Shown here: positions 43,020-51,319 of the stretch, piece by piece
How the letters are laid out: each line of letters begins with the position of its first letter
How positions within the stretch are numbered: the stretch's first letter is position 1
NCBI GenBank assembly: GCA_963846005.1
Contig: CAWJUH010000003.1
Span: 1,426,001 to 1,490,000, forward strand
DNA: 64,000 bases
Origin: CAVSUR01 sp963846005
GTDB lineage: Bacteria; Actinomycetota; Actinomycetes; Streptosporangiales; Streptosporangiaceae
Direction: 5' to 3'
Position numbers and translations under genes: made by a program
Notes under the pieces: generated by a model
Databases searched by the model: none
Told to the model about the DNA's origin: nothing
What the model saw: only the letters and a program-made list of their open reading frames with translations

Positions 43020-43898
43020 TCAGCCGGCCGGGGCCGGTGCCGCCCGGAACAGGTAGTTGCGGACGGCGGCGGTGACCCGGGCCGCCGGGTGCCAGCCATG
43101 CCGCCAGGCGTGCATCACATACCCCTGCCCGGCCAGCCACGCCACCAGGTCGTCGGGCTGGTACTGGTAGCGGACGGTGTGCCGGGCCTCGATCTCGACC
43201 AGCAGCGCCGGCCGGAACGACGCCAGGGCCTGCTGGCCGCCGCGCAGGATGCTCAGCTCGGCTCCCTCGGCGTCGATCTTGATGAAGTCCAGCCGGGTCA
43301 GTCCGGCCGCCGAGCACAGCTCGTCCAGGGTCCCGATCGTGACCGCCACCTCGATGTGCATGGCGAACTCGGCGTTGGATCCGAGCCCCCGGCTGCCGCG
43401 GGTGAGGAACGACCGGCCGGTCACCGGGCCGTACCGGCCGACCGGCACGCTCATCAGCCCGCGGCCGGGCTCCTCGCCGAGCGCCATCGCGTGCTGGCGG
43501 ACGTTGGCGGCGGACCGGGCCCGCAGCACCCGCGACCACACCGGCCGGGCGAACGCCAGCGGCTCCACGCTGTGCACTTGCCCCTGCGGCCCGGCCAGCC
43601 GGGACATGGCCAGCGTGTACAGCCCGGCCGCGGCACCGACGTCGATGCACACGCTGCCCGGGCTGATCTCCCCGGCCAGGCCGAGCATCTCGGTCTCCAG
43701 GTAGGGGGTGCACCGGGCCAGCGCCAGCACCGCGCCGACGGTGATCTTCTCCCGCAGCCCGCCCGCGAGGCTCGCTGCGCCCCCGGCTGCTGCCTGGCCT
43801 GCCGCCTGCGGGCCGGCGGCCAGCCGGAGCAGGGACCGGTCGGCCCCGCTGACCCGGGCCGCCTGCGCCGCTGCCTGCTCGCCGGGGTGCGTGTTCAT
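43020..43898 (-). CDS. FkbM family methyltransferase
   Basis: 292 residues from ATG 43898, supported by GGAGAGGA upstream. The SAM-binding motif I is SVCIDVGAAAGLYTLAMSRLA (about residues 75-92), and the FkbM-type LDFIKIDAEGAELSILRG block lies at about 195-210. The protein is soluble. FkbM enzymes O-methylate sugars or natural products, but the substrate is unknown. It is divergent from the histidine kinase gene that follows, across a 250-base region holding a clear dyad. Confidence 0.85.
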   Translation of the reverse strand: MNTHPGEQAAAQAARVSGADRSLLRLAAGPQAAGQAAAGGAASLAGGLREKITVGAVLALARCTPYLETEMLGLAGEISPGSVCIDVGAAAGLYTLAMSRLAGPQGQVHSVEPLAFARPVWSRVLRARSAANVRQHAMALGEEPGRGLMSVPVGRYGPVTGRSFLTRGSRGLGSNAEFAMHIEVAVTIGTLDELCSAAGLTRLDFIKIDAEGAELSILRGGQQALASFRPALLVEIEARHTVRYQYQPDDLVAWLAGQGYVMHAWRHGWHPAARVTAAVRNYLFRAAPAPAG

Positions 43899-44003
43899 CG
43901 TGTCCTCTCCGCCGTCCGATCCGGCGCCCGGATCGGACGCGGCCACTGAGGAAACGCTAGGGAACCGGGCCGGGGTGGCGACAGGAACTCAGGTGCCATC
44001 TTG

Positions 44004-44025
44004 GGGGTGTACTCAGGTACACCCC
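44004..44025. promoter_or_regulatory. inverted repeat in the FkbM / histidine kinase divergent region
   Basis: A perfect 9-base dyad GGGGTGTAC-TCAG-GTACACCCC, with ACTCAGGT repeated 24 bases upstream (43987) and again in the dyad (44011). A likely operator; the NarL-type regulator encoded downstream is one candidate ligand. Confidence 0.45.
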
Positions 44026-44150
44026 GGCCGGGGGAGGCACGGTCACTGTGCCGGGCGCCGCGGCTGCGGCACACTGAAACAATTCCCGGAGCAGTCTCCG
44101 GCCCCAGAGCAGGAACAGGCCCGATCAGCCCGACCGAAGAGGAGGCCGCG

Positions 44151-46145
44151 GTGGACGGCACGACGGCCGCGGTGGACGGCACGACGACGAGCCCTGGCCG
44201 TCCCGCGCCCGGCCAGCCTGACCCAGGCCAGCCCGCGCCTGCCCAGCCCGCCCAGTTCACGCCGGCCCAGCCCGCCCAGTTCACGCCGGGCCAGCCCGCG
44301 CCGGGCCAGCCCGCGCCGGGCCAGCCCGCGCCGGGCCAGCCCGCGCCGGGCCAGCCTGACCCAGGACAGCCCGGGCCCGGTCAGCCCGCGCCCGGCCAGC
44401 CCGCGCCGGGCCAGTTCACGCCGGTCCAGCCTGTGCCCGGCCAGCCCGCGCCGGGCGAGCCCGCGCCCGGCCCATTCGCGCCCGGCCCGCCCGTGCCCGG
44501 GCAGTTCATGTCCGGCCAGTTCGTGCCGGGCGTGTTCGTGCCCGGCCCGTTCGCGGCCGGCCAGCCCGCACTCGGACTGCCCGCTGCTGGCCCGGCCCCG
44601 GGGTGGCCGGGCCAGCAGCGGGCGGCGTCCGGGCTGCGGCGGTGGCTGGGCGGCCGGGCACTGGCCTGCGCCCGCGGGCTGGCCTTGTGCGGGCTGGCGC
44701 TGACCAGCGTCGCCGCCCTGACCGCCCTGAGTCTCGGCGTCTTCGGCGTGCTCCAGCTCCGCGGCCCCGGCAACCCGCACGGGTTGGTGCTGCTGATACT
44801 CGCGATCGCGGTCATCCCGGCCAGCCTGCTGGTCATGCGCTGGCTGGCCGGCGTGACCAGGACCCTGGCCGCGCACTGGTGCGGCGTGCCGATCCAGACG
44901 CCCTACCGCCCGCTGCCCGCACCGGCCGCCCAGCCGGCCGCGGGCCAGCAGGCCGGCCGGGGCGGCCCGGGTGCCCGGGCAGGCGCGGGCCGGCAGCTGA
45001 CGCGGCGGGCCTGGTGGCTGGCATCGGACCCGGCGACCTGGCGTGACCTGCTCTGGCACGTCACCAACGCGGCCGTCGGCTGGGTGCTGGCCGCCGTGCC
45101 TGCGGCCTTGCTGGCCGGCGGCCTGACGGTGGCGACCCTGGGCCTCGGGCTGCTCACCTTCGGCCACACCGGCCACGCCGCCCGCAGCCTCGCGATCGTC
45201 GTGGTCAGCCTGGCGGCCGCCGCGGCCGGGCTCTGGTCCGCGCCGGGGATGCTGGCCGGCTACGGCCGGCTGGCCCGGTCGCTGCTCGGGCCGACCGCCA
45301 GCACCGAGCTGCTGCTGCGAGTCGATCACCTGGCCCAGACCCGGTCGGAGTCGCTGGACACCGGCGCGGCCGAGATGCGCCGGATCGAGCGTGATCTGCA
45401 TGACGGCGCCCAGGCCCGGCTGGTGGCCACCGGCATGGCGCTGGACGCCGCCGAGCAGCTGCTGGACACCAGCCCGGCCGCGGCCCGGGCGCTGCTGGCC
45501 GAGGCGCGCGAGTCGGCCGCGAGGGCGCTGGCCGAGCTGCGCGACCTGGTCCGCGGCATCCATCCGCCGGTGCTGGCCGACCGCGGGCTGGCCGACGCGG
45601 TCCAGGCGATGGCCCTGGACCTGCCGCTGCCGGTGCATTTCCGCACCGAGCTGACCGGCCGCCCGCCGGCACCGGTCGAGTCGGCCTCCTACTTCGCGGT
45701 GAGCGAGCTGCTGGCCAACGTGTCCAAGCACGCGGCCGCCCGGCAGGCCTGGATCGACATCTGGTACGCGGCGGGCGCGCTGCGGATCAGCGTCAGCGAC
45801 GACGGGACCGGCGGCGCCGACCCGGCCCGAGGGACCGGCCTGCGCGGCATCGAGCGCCGGCTGGCCGCCTTCGACGGGGTGCTCGCGGTGTCCAGCCCGG
45901 CGGGCGGCCCCACGGTGGCCAACATCGAGGTGCCGTGCCCGCTGGGCGTGCTCCCGGGGCCGGCCGCCGCGGCCGGGCCTGGCGCCGCGGGCTACCATGC
46001 CTCATGGCTGATACCTCACAGACCGCCGCGAGCCTGCGGGTCTCGCGGGTGCAGGGGCTGTCGGGCAACGAGCGGCTCCAGGTGCTCACCTACCTGCTCG
46101 CCAAATACCCCGAGCAGTTTTCCGAGCTGCTGGACGACGCGCTGA
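44151..46145 (+). CDS. sensor histidine kinase (DesK/NarX-type) with repeat-rich N-terminus
   Basis: About 664 residues from GTG 44151, chosen for GAGGAGG 6-7 bases upstream. Residues about 20-150 are a QPAPG-type pentapeptide repeat. Four membrane helices follow (about 170-200, 205-230, 300-325, 345-365). The phospho-acceptor His is in RRIERDLHDGAQARLVATG (about residue 418), and the HATPase has ELLANVSKHAAARQAWI and the G-box DDGTGGADPARGTGLRGI. Homologous sequence ends near 45990. The last 50 codons overlap the next small gene and look non-coding, so the true stop may be upstream with a hidden frameshift. Its partner regulator is at 46237. Confidence 0.85.
   Translation: MDGTTAAVDGTTTSPGRPAPGQPDPGQPAPAQPAQFTPAQPAQFTPGQPAPGQPAPGQPAPGQPAPGQPDPGQPGPGQPAPGQPAPGQFTPVQPVPGQPAPGEPAPGPFAPGPPVPGQFMSGQFVPGVFVPGPFAAGQPALGLPAAGPAPGWPGQQRAASGLRRWLGGRALACARGLALCGLALTSVAALTALSLGVFGVLQLRGPGNPHGLVLLILAIAVIPASLLVMRWLAGVTRTLAAHWCGVPIQTPYRPLPAPAAQPAAGQQAGRGGPGARAGAGRQLTRRAWWLASDPATWRDLLWHVTNAAVGWVLAAVPAALLAGGLTVATLGLGLLTFGHTGHAARSLAIVVVSLAAAAAGLWSAPGMLAGYGRLARSLLGPTASTELLLRVDHLAQTRSESLDTGAAEMRRIERDLHDGAQARLVATGMALDAAEQLLDTSPAAARALLAEARESAARALAELRDLVRGIHPPVLADRGLADAVQAMALDLPLPVHFRTELTGRPPAPVESASYFAVSELLANVSKHAAARQAWIDIWYAAGALRISVSDDGTGGADPARGTGLRGIERRLAAFDGVLAVSSPAGGPTVANIEVPCPLGVLPGPAAAAGPGAAGYHASWLIPHRPPRACGSRGCRGCRATSGSRCSPTCSPNTPSSFPSCWTTR
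44211..44470 (+). repeat. 15-base tandem repeats in the histidine kinase N-terminus
   Basis: A run of about 17 units of CAGCCCGCGCCGGGC (Gln-Pro-Ala-Pro-Gly) and variants. Four consecutive units (about 44290-44349) are identical at the DNA level, so copy number is likely to vary between strains. Confidence 0.8.
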
Positions 46146-46195
46146 ACGCGGTGGCCGGCACCGCGGCCGACTCTGGCGGCTCCGGCGGCGACTAG
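46004..46195 (+). CDS. 63-residue protein between histidine kinase and response regulator
   Basis: The frame from ATG 46004 encodes a compact helical protein (SLRVSRVQGLSGNERLQVL, then LLAKYPEQFSELLDDAL) with an Ala/Gly/Ser tail. It overlaps the nominal 3' end of the kinase frame and ends 41 bases before the regulator. TACCAT 5 bases upstream could be a -10. No known domain is recognised. Its composition is protein-like rather than shadow-like. It may be an accessory of the two-component system. Confidence 0.65.
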   Translation: MADTSQTAASLRVSRVQGLSGNERLQVLTYLLAKYPEQFSELLDDALNAVAGTAADSGGSGGD

Positions 46196-46236
46196 CTGAA
46201 CCAGGGCCTGCGAAGCCCGGCCGCTACGGAGGCCGG

Positions 46237-46881
46237 ATGCGCGTCGTGCTCGCCGAGGACCTGTTCCTGCTGCGCGACGGCCTGACCCGGATGCTGGAGG
46301 CGCACGGCCTGCAGGTCGCCGCCGCGGTGGACAACGGCGCCGACCTGCTCGCGGCCGTCACCGCCGACCCGCCGGACGTCGCGATCGTGGACGTGCGGCT
46401 GCCGCCGACGTTCACCGACGAGGGGCTGCGCGCCGCGCTGGCCGCCCGCAGCCAGGTGCCTGGCCTGCCGGTGCTGGTGCTGTCCCAGTACGTGGAGAAC
46501 CTCTACGCCCGCGAGCTGCTGGCCGGCGGTACCGGCGGGGTCGGCTATCTGCTGAAGGACCGGGTGCTGGACAGCAGCCAGTTCATCGACGCGATCCGCC
46601 GGGTCGCGGGCGGCGGCACCGCCATGGACCCGGAGGTCATCGCCCGGCTGCTGGCCCGCAACTCCGCCGACCAGGCCGTCGCCACCCTCAGCCCGCGCGA
46701 GCGGGAGGTGCTCGCCCTGATGGCCGAGGGCCGGTCCAACGCCGCCATCGCCCAGCAGCTGTTCATCACCGAGCGGGCGGTCGCCAAGCACACCGCGTCG
46801 ATCTTCGTCCGGCTGGGGCTGCAGCCCTCCGACGACGACAACCGGCGGGTACTGGCCGTGCTGGCCCACCTCGGCCGCTAA
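46237..46881 (+). CDS. NarL/FixJ-type response regulator
   Basis: 214 residues. The receiver domain (1-120) has acidic residues in VVLAEDLFLLRDG, the phospho-acceptor Asp in VAIVDVRLP (about residue 51) and the Lys in YLLKDRV. A LuxR-type helix-turn-helix (about 145-205: LSPREREVLALMAEGRSNAAIAQQL, AVAKHTASIFVRLGL) follows. It pairs with the kinase immediately upstream. The start ATG follows a GGAGGCCGG region. Confidence 0.93.
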   Translation: MRVVLAEDLFLLRDGLTRMLEAHGLQVAAAVDNGADLLAAVTADPPDVAIVDVRLPPTFTDEGLRAALAARSQVPGLPVLVLSQYVENLYARELLAGGTGGVGYLLKDRVLDSSQFIDAIRRVAGGGTAMDPEVIARLLARNSADQAVATLSPREREVLALMAEGRSNAAIAQQLFITERAVAKHTASIFVRLGLQPSDDDNRRVLAVLAHLGR

Positions 46882-46930
46882 GCCGGCACCACCGCAAGCG
46901 TGGCGCACCCGCCGTTTACCGGGCCCGGGG

Positions 46931-47609
46931 CTAATACTCGACCCCCTGCTCCAGGGCGTAGCGGACCAGCTGGGCCTTGTTGTGGAGCTGCAGCTTGGTC
47001 AGCGTGTTCTGGACGTGGTTCTGCACGGTGCGCACCGACAGGGTCAGCCGCTGCGCGATCTGCGGATAGGTCAGGCCCTTGGCCACCAGCCGCAGGATCT
47101 CGGTCTCCCGCGCGGTCAGCTCGGGCGCCGCGGGCGGGCGGCCGGCCTGCCCCGGCCCCGGCGCCGCCCGCGGCCAGCCGCCGGAACTCGCCGAGCACCA
47201 GGCCGGCCAGGCCCGGGGTGAACACCGCCCGGCCGTCGGCCACCGCCCGCACCGCGCTGACCAGCTCGCTCAGCTCGGCGGACTTGACCAGGTAGCCGGC
47301 CGCGCCCGCGGTCATCGCGTCCAGCACGTCCTGGCGCTCGCCGCTGGCCGACAGCACGAGCACCCGGGCCGACGGCTGCGCGGCGAGCAGCTGGCGGGTG
47401 ACCTCGGCGCCGCCGGTATCGGGCAGGTGCAGGTCCAGCAGCACCACGTCCGGCCGGACCGCGGCCGCGATCCGCACGGCCTGCGCGCCGTCGCCGGCCG
47501 TGCCGACCACCTCGTAGCCGGCCTCGGCCAGGCTCCTGGCCACTCCTTCGCGCCAGATGGGATGGTCGTCGACCACCAGCACCCGCAGGTCACTCCCGGC
47601 TGACGACAA
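46931..47609 (-). CDS. NarL/FixJ-type response regulator, frameshifted before the HTH
   Basis: Joined length is about 226 residues. The TTG start at 47609 has GGAGG 7 bases upstream and overlaps the kinase stop by 20 bases. The receiver has VLVVDDHPIWREG, the phospho-Asp in VVLLDLHLPDTGG and GYLVKSAEL. Between about 47132 and 47165 one base appears lost in a G/C run. The other frame gives LTARETEILRLVAKGLTYP, then VRTVQNHVQNTL and ends in ALEQGVEY at TAG 46931. The uncorrected frame runs past into an Arg/Pro/Ala-rich shadow. It regulates with the kinase at 47590-48689. Confidence 0.82.
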
Positions 47610-48689
47610 GTTCCACCTCCGTCCCGCCGCCCGGGGCCGAGGTGATCTCCGCGGCCCCGCCGGCCTCGCGCATCCGGCCGATGATCGACTGCGCGACGCC
47701 CAGCCGGCCGTCGCGCGCAGCCTGCTCCAGCCGCCCCGCCGGGAAGCCGGGGCCGTCGTCGCGGATGCTCACCGTGACCGCGCGGCCCTCGTCCTCGACC
47801 AGGATCCAGGCCCGGGCGCCGGGGCCCGCGTGCCGTCGCACATTGTCGAGCGCCTCGCCCGCCGCCGCGGCCAGCGCCCGCCCGGCCCGTTCGCCCAGCG
47901 GCACCGGCGTGGCCGGGCAGGACACTGCGATCTGCGCGCCGGCCAGCGGCTGCAGCAGCGCGCGCACGTCCAGCTCGCCCTGCGGCGCGCCGTCCAGCAG
48001 CTCGGCGTGGATCAGCGACCGCAGCGCGCTCTCTTGCCCGGCGGCCAGCACGCCCAGCTCGGCGGCCTCGCCGCCGAGTGCCCGGCCGCGGCTGGCCACC
48101 AGCGCGAGCACCTGCAGCACCGAGTCGTGGATGCCGCGGGCGATCCGCTCCCGCTCGGCGATTACCGCCTCCCGCCGGGCCACCCGGTCCACCGCCGCCT
48201 CGGCCGCCAGCCCGAGCCGCAGCACATAGCCGCCGGCCCGCCGGCGATCAGCAGCAGCACCGCGCCGCTGAAGGAGTTCCTGGCCAGCTCCGGCCGGTCG
48301 GCGAACAGCGCGGCGGACAGCACCACCGCGCTGCCCAGCCCGATCCACGGACCGCCGGCCACCGCGCAGGCCAGCACCGGCGCGGCTGCCCACGAGGTCG
48401 GCAGGGTCGGGTCGGCGGCGTGCACCTGGGCGGCGCTCTCCACCCACCGGGTGCTCAGCACCGTGACCACGGACACGGCCAGGTCGGCGCCGATCAGCCA
48501 CCGGCTGCGGCCCGGCGGCCGGGCGTAGGCGACGGCGGTCACGGCGGTCCAGGCGGTCATCACGGCGAGCACGGCCAGGCCGCCGGCCGGATGGGCGTAC
48601 TTATGGTCGTTGACCAGGATCAGCACCCCGGCGTAGATGAGCGTCACGACGCGGTAGAGGGTGACCACCCGCCACATCCGCTCGGCCAT
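47590..48689 (-). CDS. sensor histidine kinase (MacS/DesK-type), frameshifted
   Basis: Joined length is about 366 residues. The N-terminal half has about five membrane helices (VVTLIYAGVLILV, LAVLAVMTAWTAVTAVAY, LIGADLAVSVVTVL and others). Near 48238-48241 a base appears to be missing between LLLIAG and RAGGYVLRLGLAAEA. The catalytic half has the phospho-acceptor His in ERERIARGIHDSVLQVLAL, N-box AGEALDNVRRHAG and G-box IRDDGPGFPAG. The regulator gene overlaps its stop. The two two-component systems of this region converge at 46.9 kb. Confidence 0.82.
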
Positions 48690-48777
48690 GGCGGCGACCT
48701 TACGCGGTGCGCGCAGGCTGCGGTACCGCCCGCCGGGCTGGGCCGCGGCGGTCCTGCTCAGTCACGTGGCGGGCGGC

Positions 48778-49752
48778 TCACGGCGAGGCGGGACGCGGCT
48801 GGCGGCGGGCGCGCAGCCGGGCCAGGTCCAGCGACGGCGCGGGCAGCGGATCGCCGCGGTAGCCGCCGACCGAGGCGAACTCGCCGGCCCGCCAGGCGGC
48901 CGTGGCCGCCTCGATCTCCTCCGGCGTGCGCGCGACGAAGTTCCACCACATGAGCAGCGGCTCGCCCAGCGGGACGCCGCCGAGCAGGATCAGCGTGCTG
49001 CCGCCCGCGGCCGCGACCGGCAACCGCTCCCGGCCGGGCCGCAGGTACAGAAGCCGGCCCGGCTCCAGCGCCGCCCCGGCGGCCTGCGCCGCCCCGGTCA
49101 CGGCGAACACGACGTGCTCGTGCCCGGGATCCAGCGGCAGCACCGCCTCGCCGGTCTCCGGCATGGCGAGCTCGGCCCCGACGAGGTCGGAGAACACGGT
49201 CGCGGGGGAGCGGGCCCCGCCGAGCGCCCCGGCGAACACCGTGGCATGCACGGCGCCGAACCGCTCGGCCGGCAGCTCGGCATGATGCTCGAACGCCGGC
49301 CTTACCTGCCGGTCGGCGTCCGGCAGCGCGACCCACAGCTGCACGCCGTGCAGGTCCGGGTCGTGCTCGGCCGGCGACTCCTCGGCGTGCGCGATCCCGC
49401 GCCCGGCGGTCATCAGGTTGAGCTGGCCGGGCCTGATCATCTGCTCGCTGCCGAGGCTATCGCGGTGCAGCACGTTGCCGGCCAGCAGCCAGGTCACGGT
49501 CTGCAGGCCGATGTGCGGATGCGGCGGCACCTGCATGCCCGCCATCCCGTCCACCGACATCGGCCCGTAGTGGTCGACGAAGCACCAGGCCCCGACGCTG
49601 CGGCGCAGCCGCAGCGGCAGCAGCCGCCGCACGGTCATGTCCCCGACCCGGGCCTCCCGGGCCCCGGTCAGCTCCAGCCCGGCCGCCTGTTCCGTCCCGG
49701 CCGGAGTAGCGGCCGGTGCCTGCACCTCAACGTCCGCTTCGGCAGTGCTCAC
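48778..49752 (-). CDS. pirin family protein
   Basis: 324 residues. The bicupin pirin fold is indicated by FVDHYGPM, the metal-ligand cluster PPHPHIGLQTVTWLLAGNVLHRDSLG (quoted in part: HPHIGLQTVTWL) with His/Glu ligands, MTAGRGIAHAEESP and the C-terminal LLMWWNFVARTPEEIEAA. Pirins are iron-binding cytoplasmic proteins; some are quercetinases, others are redox-responsive co-regulators. It stands alone next to the decayed toxin island. Confidence 0.92.
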   Translation of the reverse strand: MSTAEADVEVQAPAATPAGTEQAAGLELTGAREARVGDMTVRRLLPLRLRRSVGAWCFVDHYGPMSVDGMAGMQVPPHPHIGLQTVTWLLAGNVLHRDSLGSEQMIRPGQLNLMTAGRGIAHAEESPAEHDPDLHGVQLWVALPDADRQVRPAFEHHAELPAERFGAVHATVFAGALGGARSPATVFSDLVGAELAMPETGEAVLPLDPGHEHVVFAVTGAAQAAGAALEPGRLLYLRPGRERLPVAAAGGSTLILLGGVPLGEPLLMWWNFVARTPEEIEAATAAWRAGEFASVGGYRGDPLPAPSLDLARLRARRQPRPASP

Positions 49753-50261
49753 CGCGATCGCCTCCTGTCAGCCCGCCGCGCGGGCCCGGCCGCCCCACCC
49801 CATACATGCCCAGTAAGCGCGGAAGGCTCGCAGCCGTCCCTTGATCGCGCCCCTCCAGTCACACCCGTCACATGGCCAGGCTCAGGCGCGCCTCTCGCGT
49901 CACACCAGTCACATGTCCGATTAACACGAGAAGATTTGTTAGCCTCCGCGACACAAATCTTCCACGTTAATCCCTCCCCACGATCCTCAGCCCGCTTGGA
50001 CTCAGCTACAGCCTCAGACAGCACCTCGTACTGATGATCAGTGATCTTGCCGCGGTCGTAGGCCGCCACCACGTCGTCGAACGACCCGGGTACGTGGCGG
50101 CTCGGGATCTTGCTGTGCGCTGCGGCCAATTCGAGATAACTAGCCGGCGTGGGCTCCTGCGTCTCTGGCCACGACGTTCGCGGAACGCGCCGGGCAACCT
50201 CGTCGAGGCTCATGGAGCCTCATCGCAGAGCGTCGATCAGCTCAGAGACATCGCTGCTCAT
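49749..50261 (-). pseudogene. putative antitoxin-like gene next to the zeta toxin, disrupted
   Basis: A good RBS (AGAGGAGAC) precedes ATG 50261, but the frame meets TGA at codon 14 (50220-50222) and reopens at ATG 50213 in the same frame. The readable part (SYLELAAAHSK, then GSFDDVVAAYDRGKITDHQYEVLSEAVAESKRAED) is an acidic helical protein. Beyond about 49970 the frame enters an AT-rich inverted repeat and looks non-coding, running to 49749. Its position, overlapping the 3' end of a zeta-toxin gene, suggests the cognate antitoxin. No family was recognised with confidence. Confidence 0.5.
49920..49971. repeat. AT-rich imperfect inverted repeat in the toxin island
   Basis: AAGATTTGT (49931-49939) and ACAAATCTT (49953-49961) are perfectly complementary. 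With flanking ATTAAC on the left and GTTAAT on the right the dyad extends to about 20 bases per arm with small mismatches. It is the most AT-rich structure in the window. It could be a terminator, an operator or an end of a mobile element. Confidence 0.5.
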
Positions 50262-51279
50262 CGTTGTCTCCTCTCTTCACTTCGATGGCCTGGCTCTTGG
50301 CGACAGTCGGGAGACCGGCCGTCGATCGAGTTGTCGTACTGGACCAGTTGTCGCAGTTGGTCTTTGACCGTCTCAAAGATTCGCCGGTTGCGTGCTGCCC
50401 CATTTCTGGGTCGTCCTGCCGGCGATGATTTCGGCGGGCACAAACCGGCCGCCGAGCCCGTTGCCCGCGCGATAGTCGTCGTGACCTTCGCGATGCCGGG
50501 CGTCGGCCCGGCGGACACTGGTCTCCACCGGAATGTCTACGAAGATGCCGTCGACTGCGCGTGTACCCGGCAGCCCGCGAGATCGGCGATCCGTCGCTCG
50601 GTGGACTGCCGCGAGGACATCGTGACATCCCAGATGAGATTCTTGCCGTCAGCGCATGCTCTGCAACGCCAGGCGGTTTGCAACGTGTGATGATTCCTCA
50701 TGCACCAGATCCGAGGCTTCCATCGGGGAAAGGCCCTCTACCTCGGCACCAGGCCCCGCTTGGCGAGTTCTTCCTTAATCTCGTCCGGATTGATCAGTTA
50801 GGTAGCTGAGAGCGGTCGATGCCGGCATGCCGGCCAGGACGGTGGTCTTGCCCGGCTCCGCCCAGACCGCCCGCTATGAGAGCTTCGCGCTCGCATGGTA
50901 CTTCTTTCGCGCGGCTGTAAAGATCACCAACGATTTCGCCTGCAATGCGGTTCCGACTCACCGACCACTCTTGCCGGTCAGGGTCGGTGGTGTGCTGGTG
51001 GTCGGTGGACAGGCCGGCGGCGCGGGCTTTTTCTAGGGTGGCGCGGACTTCGGACTTGTGCGCGGCGTATTCGGCGTCGGTGAGGGGGCGGGTGTCGTCG
51101 GGGAGTTCTAGATCGCGTAACCGGACGACCGGCGGGCGCGGCGATCCGTCGGCCTCGTACGGCGAGGACGGGTGCCCCGGGCTCAGCCGTTCGAGCCGTC
51201 CCGTCAGGTCACCGGCCCGCGCATCACCCGGTGACTCGCCCGGCACGTCACCGGGGCGCCGGGCATCGACGGTGCTCAC
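50242..51279 (-). pseudogene. zeta-toxin family gene, decayed by multiple frameshifts
   Basis: The first 140 codons are intact. They lead to a broken Walker A (GGLGGAG, then KTTVLAGMP after removing one base near 50845). Further pieces lie in successive frames: INPDEIKEELAKRGL (after a 4-base insertion), EVEGLSPMEASDLVHEESSHVANRLALQSMR, KNLIWDVTMSS, FVDIPVETSVRRADARHREGHDDY, GGRFVPAEII and RRIFETVKDQLRQLVQYDNS. They end at TGA 50242. This is the order of a zeta-type UDP-sugar kinase toxin. At least six indels are needed, far denser than elsewhere in the window, so it is genuinely degenerate. Base composition is less GC-rich than its neighbours, consistent with transfer. Confidence 0.75.
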
Positions 51280-51319
51280 CCCGCGGAGGTTACCGAAGTC
51301 CGGCCGGCCCGTGCAGCGT

